From contig WELB01000063.1 in NCBI GenBank assembly GCA_009602725.1, positions 654,485 to 677,827 of the forward strand: a stretch of DNA of 23,343 nucleotides, read 5' to 3'. Positions 1-8,234 of this stretch are shown piece by piece. Source of the stretch: Spirogloea muscicola (taxonomy: Eukaryota; Streptophyta; Zygnematophyceae; Spirogloeales; Spirogloeaceae). The position numbers and the translations under genes were made by a program. Under the pieces are notes generated by a model, which saw only the letters and a program-made list of their open reading frames with translations, searched no databases and had not been told where the DNA came from. Position 1 is the first letter of the stretch. Every line of letters starts with the position of its first letter.

Positions 1-52
1 GGATGACGAGAATGGTGAGCGCCGCCGCCTCCTCCGACGGCGCATCCCCCAT
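1..52 (-). CDS. Start of a leftward gene, cut by the window edge (product unknown)
   Basis: On the minus strand an ATG at 52-50 sits in a good plant/algal initiation context (GCC before it, G after it) and opens a frame that runs to the window edge: MGDAPSEEAAALTILVI (17 codons). The acidic, alanine-rich start followed by a beta-strand-like hydrophobic stretch could begin a real protein, but no family can be assigned. It would be head-to-head with the ATRIP-like gene, about 270 bp from start codon to start codon, so the two would share a GC-rich promoter region. The neighbouring GC-rich triplet tracts make chance open frames common here, so confidence is low. Confidence 0.3.
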   Translation of the reverse strand, partial: MGDAPSEEAAALTILVI

Positions 53-322
53 GGCGCCGCCGCCGCCGCCGCAGCCGCCGCCGGGGCCGCCGGGGGCGGG
101 GCCAGAACCACGTGGGCCGAGGGCGTTGGTCACGACGAGGGAAGGGGAGTCGTGAACGAGGGGCGACGGGACGGCGACGCAACGGGACGGCGACGGGACG
201 AGGCGCTGGCTGCGACTGGCAAGCGGGCCTGATCAGCTCCTCCTCCACAGTGAGGCGGGCCATTGGAGCGACTTGCGAGCTCCGCTGCGCCGCGGCCGCG
301 GCGGCGGCGGCGGCGGCGGGCG
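53..322. promoter_or_regulatory. GC-rich spacer between divergent starts (putative bidirectional promoter/5' UTR)
   Basis: The spacer between the putative leftward ATG at 52 and the ATRIP-like ATG at 323 is strongly GC-rich, with GCC/GCG triplet runs at both ends (about 56-80 and 295-320). No TATA box is recognisable. Open frames crossing it on both strands are compositional artefacts. Promoter function is inferred from the head-to-head layout only. Confidence 0.3.
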
Positions 323-3300
323 ATGGAGGACGTGTTCGGGGAGGAGTGGGACCTGGACCTTGTGGACGAGCTGCTGCGGGCCGCCGAGGCGGCGCACGCC
401 GCCAAGCACGCCGCAGCCGGCGGCGGGGTCGGCGCAGGCCCCTCGCAGGAGGCCGCGGCTGCCCCGCCGCAGGCGAGCGCGCAGGACCTGCCGCCGCCGC
501 CGGTGGCACCGCCGCGCCATTGGACGGCGGCTCCGCCCCTTCAGCCGGCGACGCCCCCCACGGCGCCCGACGAGGAGCTGCAGCACCGCCTGGCGGAGAA
601 GGACGGCGCCATCTCCATCCTGCGCTCTCGCCTCGCGCAGGTTCCTTATCTTCACGCAATCCTGCACGCAATTTGAGCCACTTGACCCCAAATACAAGAG
701 CTACTCTCCGCAACCATAAGCCAGACATTCTCCCCAGACATTCTCTCACTTGAGAGCGGCCCTCGTTCCCAGTGTATGCACTCGGCTACCTTTGACAGCC
801 GCCCCTTGATGTCAGCAGCCGCGACCTCTCTTGTCGCCCTCCGCTACCGAGCTGCCTTCGGCGCGGCCTCCTGAGCCGCCGGTGGCTGCGGTTGTTGCGG
901 CAGGCGGACCAGGAGCTCTACCAGCTGCGGAAGCGCTCGTTCGGGACCCCACCCGTCGGCGGCGACGGCAGCAGCGCGTCTCCGCGCTTCACCGCGGCTG
1001 CCGACCAGATCCGGACCCCGCCGGTCGACCACGCCAAGGAGGCCCGCCGGCTCGCCGCGCAGCTCGCATTCAAGGTTGGCTGCTCCGGAGGGCACTGCTG
1101 CGTCGTCAGCACAACATGGAGACTGGAAGGTCGCAGTTGATGCAAGCGAATGGGCCGTTGCATTTGGCGGCAGGATGAGGAGCTCCTGGAGCTGCAGCAC
1201 GCCAAATTGGAGGCTGAGGAGCGCCTTGCCACTTTGGAGCACAGGCTTGAGGAAGCGCGGAGCCACGACGCGGAGACAAGGTCAGGGCTGCCAACGTACA
1301 GCAGCACCAGACGCTGATGACAACTGTCTCCTCCTGACAACCAGCGATGCTCTTCGGGGTGTTTGCTTAAGCTCGGCCCTGCTCGCGACAGGTCAAATGC
1401 CGCATCGCCTCCCAAGGATTGCCCCCCCAGGCAGCGGCGGCGGGCGGACGATGGCTGCGCGGCGCTGTCACAGGAGCCCATGGGCTTTGCTGTCAAGCCC
1501 GGCGTTCGCTCCTCTTTGCCTTCGCTGCACACAGGCGTGGTTCGCGGCTCTAGCGACCCGTGGATGCCACCTTGGCCAGCCTGGGGCCACGACGGCAGTC
1601 CCGGCAAGGGCGGGCCCCTATTGTTGCAGAGGGCGCCTGCTGCCACGGCCCCTGATGAGCGGCAGCGAGCACCCTGGCAGCTTGACAATGGTGAGAGCCT
1701 CCAGCCCTGGCCGTGTGCTGCTCATGTGCTCATGCCAATGTGGAGCCAATCAGACAATCCGCAGTTGGTTGTCTTGATTGCCACAACGCCGCTGACATGC
1801 TTCGCATGTGAACATTAAATCCGGGGATTGTCATGAGTTCCTTAAGACTAAGTGGCAGACGACACCACCTGTGGGGTTCTTCAGGCTGCACTCTTGCAGG
1901 CGATGCGGTGCCGCATGGGGCTGAGCAGGTAGGCCAGGCGCTGTGTTGAAAGGCGACACTCAGAACCTGAGATAGAGGTCTTTGCAGCGTTGAGATTGCT
2001 TCCACATTATAGGCAGTCCTTGTTAAAAGTGCAGCAATGTGGCCAATTGCCCCTGAATGGCTCGGCGGCCCAACTCTGGACCTGCTGCTGGAGCACAAGG
2101 CAGAAACATCGTCTGACACTTGGAGGATGTTCACGATGCAAAGGCCTCCCTGATGTAATGCAGGGCGGTCCACCATCAGTGCCGCCGCCGCTGCCTGCAG
2201 CGGGCACGTTCGAGTACGCAGAAGTCGCGCAGGCTCTCCGGCACATCTGGAGCCCAGCAGAGGAGGGCTACACGCTCGTTGACAGCACTGGCGGCGCAGC
2301 GGTGGCCCGGCGGCTCCTTGCCTGCTGCGCCGACGAGCTATGCTCCCTCCTGGCAGAGGCCGTGGAGCACAACAAGGCCCCTCCTTTGAAGGGCAAGATG
2401 GCTGGGCTGGCAGGAGCTCCTGCAGACATGACGAAGAATCTTGAGCTGATGCGCAACCTGCGAGTTGTCGTCACGAAGGTGCTGCTCTTAGCACTCAGCA
2501 CTCTTGGCAGTTTGCTAACGTCGGACAGGTCGATGCGTAGGTGCTGCAGCAAGCAGCAGTCGCCTGCCAGGTTGCTTTGTTTGACAACAAGGTTTTGAGC
2601 CACTTCTTGCAGGTTTTGGGAGGCAGCTGCAATGCTGCAGCGCTCCTCCCGCCACTCCTAGGTCTCTGCGAGTCCACCGACGTGAGCAGCCGGTACACCC
2701 TCACCCTCCAGGCATACAAGCCCAAACGTAGAGTTCAGGCCTTTGATCCCTGACATCCAGCAGGATGACTCTTTGTTTTGTACCCTGAGGCTTTTGTTGC
2801 AATCAATGGCAAGGGTTGCAAGCCAGCAGCAGTTGATCCTGTAGGACCAGGGTGCGCTGCAGGAGCGACGTGCTCTTTGCGCGACCAAGGTGCTGCAGTG
2901 CCTCCTCCGTTTTGATCGTGAGAGTCGCGCCCGAATGCTGTGCCCGTGAGTAATCCACCCTCCAGGGCTCAGGGACTCTCCTTCTGCAGCTTCAAGTCAG
3001 AGCTACACCGCAAACATGTTGGGTCTGTCATTGTCTGCATCTATTCTGAGGCTCGGAGCAGCCACGAAGAACAGTTTGATGCTCTTGACTAGCGCTTTTG
3101 TACTGCTGCGTTCCTGGTGTTAGTTGGCAGGACAAAGACTGCCCAGACTAGCCTTTGCAAATTCACACCAAGCTATATATGCAGCAGGGAAGTGTCTGCA
3201 GCGGCAACTTCGAATGGCCCAGCGTCCGTGCTCGTCGACCATGGCTTCGGCTGGCGCATGATTCAGGACGCCAAGAGGCCTCATCTCTTTTCTGCCAACA

Positions 3301-6145
3301 CAGCTCCAGAGCTGCGTTTGCAGTTCACTTCCCCGCGCATCATCTGCAAGTCGCACAACCTCCCAGCGTGCAGCAGCCTGGCCACAGACGAAAATTTGTG
3401 CAAGGGGACGGAGGCCGCGCAAGGGTTGAGGTCAGACGCGACAAGCACCTGCCTGGAACGCCTCGCGGCACTCCTGTCGCCCTCGTCCAGTGCTGAGCTA
3501 AAGGAGGAGGCAATCAGCGCCCTTACAATCCTCGCTGCTGATTCTGAGCCGCTCACTGAGAGACAGAGGTAGTCCTGCCAAAGCCTCAGCGTGAAGTGAA
3601 TATACTGCCATCTGTGGTTGAACACAGAGCCTGTGTGTCATTTTCTCCCTCCTTGCAGGAGAGGGTGCTGTCGTTGAAAAGACTTGCACTTGCTTGACAG
3701 CATGCTACCAAAGTCTTCTACCGCAGTCAATAAGATCACAAGCACTTTCTTTTGCCTGCATGCAGTTTCAGACCGCTGCTTTTTGATGGTCGATTGGCCC
3801 GCCTGCTGTCCGATGAGGAGCCTGTGGAATTACGCCAGCAGGGCCTCCGGCTGCACCATCTAATCACAACATGTGACCTTGAGACCTTCTGCTTGGCTGC
3901 AGTGGTTGCTCCCGCTTGTCCTTCACCGTCTGCGGCAGGGCTGAGATGAGCATGAATAGCAGGCTTGCGCTTATTTACCGTTAGCTCACTTTGTCATACT
4001 TTGACCTTCTTTGCTGCGGGGAAGCTGGCTGCTTCACCATCTCTTGTTCGCCCCATGGCAGGTCCGCGCTTGATGGCAGAAATGTGCTCGCAGGAGCCGG
4101 AGAACCTTGGCGGCCAGCATATGCTCGAACAACTCGCAGCTTGCCTATGCCATGTGGGCAACCATTCGCAGGTCCATATCGGTGCTGTAGTGAATCGGCA
4201 GCGGTTCGATCAAGTGCTGACACTTCAGAAGTGTGTTTTAACATCCTCATGACACTCTGATGTCTTGGCTGAGTTTACAAGGTGGACAATCTCTAATTTT
4301 TGACTCTGTGTGCACATGTACAGGACTACGGGCTGAGAAGGGCTGCTACCAAGATGCTCCACTTCATTGCGAATGCAGGCGATCAAGGCGTGGAAGCCAT
4401 TCTTACCCTGGGACTTGGGCACGCAGACGCCTATGTTGAGCACTCCGGCAATGACGTACAGGCTGGAGCAGAGGAGGGGGGGAGTGCTGCAAGGAAGGGC
4501 GCAGCAAAGGGCTCCGACGTGGCCCCCGTCAGCATTTGCCAGCGGTTGCTCGACTTGGTCAACCTGGAGCTGGGAGATGCAGGAGATTCCTTGGACCCAT
4601 TGCCGGGCAGCCACAGCGAGGACAGGTGAGATGATATCCAGTACCAAATATCAGATCATAGGGCCTCATTGTGCACCTCATGCACTTCCCTTCTCAAAGA
4701 GCAGTAGAATGCATAGCATGTTCTGGGGCTTGTTGGGGTCAAAAGGGGAGGAGATGTGGCGTACGTAGTAAGAGCACAGCTGCTCTTCTCTTCTTTCCCT
4801 ACTCATCGCTAGGGCAATCTGCTTATCTGGCACGCATGTTGTTCGTTGCAATGCAAAAGCACTTGGTCATTGCTGGCACACATTGCAGCCTTGTCAAGTG
4901 AGGCAAATTTATGACCTGGCCCCTTGGTGCTGGATTTTGCTACTCGCGCTTGCTTAACAACCTGCTGTTTGACTTTTCCGGCAGGATTATTGGTATGATT
5001 GGGGAGTTGCTGGAGCTCCTCCTGCTGCTGCTATCGAATGCCGCCCACGGAATGCTGGCCCTGGAGGCCCTGACTGGCAGCCTGCGTACGGCTCGCAGGG
5101 CTGTGGGTGTGACAACCCGCATCCTTGCCATTGCCGCTAACTCAGGCAGTCCACGGTTCGCCCCGATGGCCGATCTGGCCGGAAAGTTGCGTGAGCAAGT
5201 CCTTGTGGCAATGCCAGCTCGACGATGACTCCTCCAATGTGCTAAACAAGCTGGTAATGAACCTCAAGAATTGCAACTTGTCATAAAGTTCTACATTGCA
5301 GGCCTCTCTCTTGGCTACTACTGCCCTGCCGCGGCCATGCTCTGAGGCGTCCTGGGTAGAATAGACCATGCGGCTATATGCAAAGGGGCACCAGAAAGGG
5401 CTCCAACTACTGCAAAAGCAGTCCTGGCAGGGGTGTATGCACAAGCACTACTGATTTTGGAGATAGCTGGTTTCCGCGAAATCTATTGAGGTAGCGTAGC
5501 TTCTCATGCTCCCACACCTTCGAAGAGCCTAAAATTTGCAAGCTAGACCAATCCAGGCATGCTGTTTGGCTGATGGCCAGTGATCCCAGCCAGCAGCTTG
5601 AGCTTGTGCGAGCTTGTGATATGAGTATGGTGGGAGAAACAGTGCAGGCATAATGCAGGCTGCTCATCTGCTCGCCTGCACATAGGAAAGCGAGAGGATG
5701 GCCGCCTGCTTACTCAGGCGGGTTGCTGGGACTTGTGACCAATGGGGCTGACTTGCCACCTCTTATCGAGCGCAAACAATATAGTGTCATACAGAAGAGA
5801 AGCTACCTGCGAAGTCTATATGGCCTCCTTCCATGGCCTCATCATCCACACCAGGAGCTCCCGTGGAGCACCTCCTGTAGCTCCTTCAGGTGTGTCACCG
5901 GAGCTGAATATGTGGAAACTTAGAAAGTTAGAACATTAGAGATCACATGCGATGTGCATGCGAAGTACTTCCAGCTGCCGACAAGTAGAGTGTGTATGGA
6001 ACAAGGAGATCACCTCCTGGCTGACGACGTGCAGAAGCACTTTGACGTGGTCTTCCAAATCGCGCCAGATCCAAGGCAGCAGGGTGCTTCTCCATTGGAG
6101 CCATGGCATTCACTGCTAGGAAGGCTCCCTGAAGCCAGCGGCTAA
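323..6145 (+). CDS. ATRIP: ATRIP/SUV2-like ATR-interacting checkpoint protein, ~20 exons
   Basis: Likely partner of ATR kinase that brings it to RPA-coated single-stranded DNA. The N-terminus (MEDVFGEEWDLDLVDELLRA) is an acidic, aromatic motif like the RPA70N-binding recruitment motif of ATRIP. A coiled coil follows (about residues 85-199), then a long alpha-helical repeat region, as in plant SUV2. Phase-consistent exons: 323-640, 904-1074, 1174-1280, 1392-1690, 1900-1928, 2013-2099, 2164-2478, 2571-2681, 2845-2945, 3185-3568, 3766-3872, 4062-4171, 4324-4625, 4985-5198, 5218-5253, 5302-5355, 5543-5624 (or from 5528), 5686-5721, 5795-5862, 5975-6145; about 1033 aa. Weak points: 2099/2164 needs a GC donor, and 5198/5218 needs a 19-nt intron (alternative donor at 5109). 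If that intron is not removed, translation stops at 5228 (about 894 aa). Assignment rests on motif order and plant-like coiled coil, not on alignment. Confidence 0.6.
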
Positions 6146-6692
6146 CCATGGCCCCTGACAGCCACCACTGACACTGTCATGCATGGTGCCGCTAGACGGT
6201 GGCCAGCGACGCCCAGCAGTGCCAACAGAGCTGGGCACACAAGCTGCGGTCCAAGAGCACAACACTGGCAACAGGCTCAGTACAGTGTCTCTGATTGCTC
6301 GATTGCTGGGCCCTTATATTGGTCAGTGATTGACGAGTCACTGAGGTGAGTCTCAATGTGCATCCTTCTGGCAGAGTGCTGAAGGCAAGCAAGCACGTCG
6401 ACGACCATTCGTAACTACGATGTTGTTGAGAGCGCTGCTTTGGCATGCACTCATGCAGAGATGTACTGCAACTTTGACATGAGACGTACATTCAAGCAGG
6501 CAATTAGCAGAGGCCGGAATATACTAGGCCCATGCGTAGGCTGATCATGGACATTGAGCAAATTGACGTACGTCGCACGCCAATATGGGCTTCGAGCCGC
6601 TCAGTCCTTGGGGTCATGCAGGTCTGCCTGTTGCGGGCGCCCTTTCTTCACCAGCAGAGTACGTCTTTGTGAATGACCGAGGAGCGAGCCAT
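6146..6692. other. Spacer between convergent genes; no gene seen
   Basis: About 550 bp between the stop of the ATRIP-like gene (rightward) and the stop of the unknown leftward gene. It should hold both 3' UTRs. Short open frames exist on both strands, for example a minus frame at 6192-6491, but none resembles a protein. No TGTAA signal was seen on either strand. A small inverted repeat (TGACAG...CTGTCA) lies near 6158-6180. Confidence 0.5.
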
Positions 6693-7268
6693 TCAGACGA
6701 GGAGCTTGGCAAAGTACTCCTCAAACTCGCTGTCGATTGTGACGCGCTTCTCCATGACGGCTGGCTTCAGCGAGACCTCTGTGCCAGCTTTACCCTCTGG
6801 CCGCGGCAGCAGGGGATAGGTGGAGCCAGCTTCAGTGGGTCAACGAGTACCCAAGCACAGAGCAGCGCAGCACCAGCACGAGGGGCCCAATCTACAGATT
6901 GCCGGTTTGGCATTTGCCGTCGAAGCAAAGCTCGTCATACCTCTGCCATCGCGGGAGGAGAGGACGAAGACGTCAGCGCTGCCGCCGCTCTCCTTGCCAT
7001 CCTCATCGTCTTTGTCGCAGTCGGCTGCAGCGGCAACGATGTCTTTGGGCAGAATGCCAGTCATCCGGGGGGGAAAGCTCAGCGTGGAAGACTCCGGCTT
7101 GGCATTCGTGCCGACAGCGCCGCCCCCGCCGCCGCAGCAGCTGCCGCTGCTGCCGCTGCCGCCTCGCAGGACCTCCTCCCGCACCAGGCGGCGCTGCTTC
7201 CGCCTGCCCACCTCCTCGGCAGATTCCATGCGGCGCACCCGGCGCTGCGTTGGCTTGCCGGCGGCAAG

Positions 7269-7299
<31 letters not shown>

Positions 7300-7444
7300 G
7301 CATTGCCGCTGGCGGCCTCCACGGCAGGCCCTAACGCACAGCCCTCCTCGTCGCCCTCGCCGCTGCCTTCCTTGCGCTTGAGCCCGCTGGTCGGCGAGGC
7401 TGTGGTGGCAGCAGCGGCAGGAGCTAAGGCGGCAGTGGCGGCGT

Positions 7445-7475
<31 letters not shown>

Positions 7476-7610
7476 CTCTCGCAGCGGCGTGTGCTCCGAT
7501 TTGAGCCGCTTCTCGTCCCGCCTCAACGTCGGGACGAGCTGGACGAAACCGCCGCCGCCGCCACCGCCGCCGTNCGCCGCCGGCGCCGCCGCCGCGGGCG
7601 GCGGCCGCAT
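6693..7610 (-). CDS. Unknown nuclear-type protein with poly-Ala/poly-Gly tracts, two exons
   Basis: Two minus-strand exons, 7610-6941 and 6829-6693, join in phase through a GTATGA donor and an AG acceptor (intron about 111 nt), giving about 268 aa. Visible features are Gly- and Ala-runs (GCC/GCG repeats, near 7265-7300 and 7440-7475), basic patches that could be nuclear localisation signals (LKRKEG; RRKQRRLVREE), an acidic linker (DCDKDDEDGKE) and a compact C-terminal motif, VTIDSEFEEYFAKLLV, before the stop at 6693-6695. Exon 2 is far less repetitive than exon 1, and the frame survives the splice, which supports real coding. I cannot name the family. The 5' end is uncertain: an ambiguous base (N at 7574) lies in a triplet run, and upstream ATGs at 7647 and 7683 are in other frames, so an indel at the N would change the N-terminus. 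A ~100-bp repeat lies about 140 bp upstream. Confidence 0.55.
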
Positions 7611-7751
7611 GCTGCTGCGTCGGAGCTGCAATGTCTGGCCGGGGCATTGCTTCTGGGCGCGCCTTCTCTCACAGCCATGGCCGTCAATCGGCGGAGCTGC
7701 TCCTCTCGGGGGCCACCGTTAAGTGGCCCCGGCTCCGACAAGAAAAGATCG

Positions 7752-7851
7752 TGTATTAGAAAGAAATGTAGGCCAAATGGCCAGGTACAAAGGCAAGCAC
7801 ATCTAAAAATCTACATAACCTACAGCAGATTGACCCGCTCAATAACCACGA
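7752..7851 (-). repeat. Upstream-type dispersed repeat, copy 1
   Basis: Read on the minus strand, this ~100-bp segment matches 19975-20076 (plus strand) at roughly 80-85% by eye, including TGAGCGGGTCAATCTGCTGT and TGTGCTTGCCTTTGTAC followed by TGGCCATTTGGCC. A more diverged third copy is at 18759-18834. It lies upstream of the leftward unknown gene in the same relative orientation as copy 2 lies upstream of the dehalogenase gene. A conserved ATG at 7802-7800 begins the peptide MCLPLYLAIWP. Confidence 0.8.
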
Positions 7852-8234
7852 CAAGATAAGCGCCGGGGGCCCCCCCGCGCCCGCAGACGCGGGGCGCAGC
7901 GAGACGGCGGCGGAACGACAGCGAGACCCTGAATCCCCACTGGACACCAGACGGCCGCTGGCCTTGCCCCACCTGCCGCGCCGTCCTGGAGCCAGGCGCC
8001 AGCCTTTCGTTGGTGTTCGGTCGGCCCTACCATCAAAAGGCGCCCCCTCACCGTCTCCCAGCGCAACGCCAGGCCGCCGCCGCCTCCGCCGCTCTCGCGG
8101 CTGCTGGAAGAGGCCGTCGCTGGAGGGCCACGACGCGTCGGGGCCTTCGCCGATGCGGCAGCAGCAGCGGCGGCCGCCGCGGCCGCCGCCGCCGCCGTGG
8201 CGGGCGCGGTGACCGCCCCCCTTGGCCCGGCGCC
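7852..8234. other. GC-rich 5' region of DENR, no separate gene
   Basis: The segment between the dispersed repeat and the DENR start codon is very GC-rich, with GCC/GCG runs (about 8150-8215). Long open frames here on both strands are Arg/Ala/Pro-rich by-products of composition. It most likely contains DENR promoter and 5' UTR sequence. Confidence 0.4.

Noticed and set aside
112-753. Long overlapping open frames on both strands around the ATRIP first exon
   Set aside because: They are Arg/Ala/Gly-rich products of GC-rich sequence; only the frame from 323 has a protein-like motif and spliceable phase.
918-1688. 256-codon minus-strand frame
   Set aside because: Shadow of ATRIP exons 2-4 on the other strand, with no protein-like features.
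4195-4215. GGTTCGA box resembling a tRNA B box
   Set aside because: No matching A box, cloverleaf or terminator; it lies in an ATRIP intron.
7523-7741. Minus frame from a well-placed ATG at 7683
   Set aside because: Becomes Arg/Ser-rich and stops soon; it would need an indel at the ambiguous base to join the real frame, so noted but not annotated.
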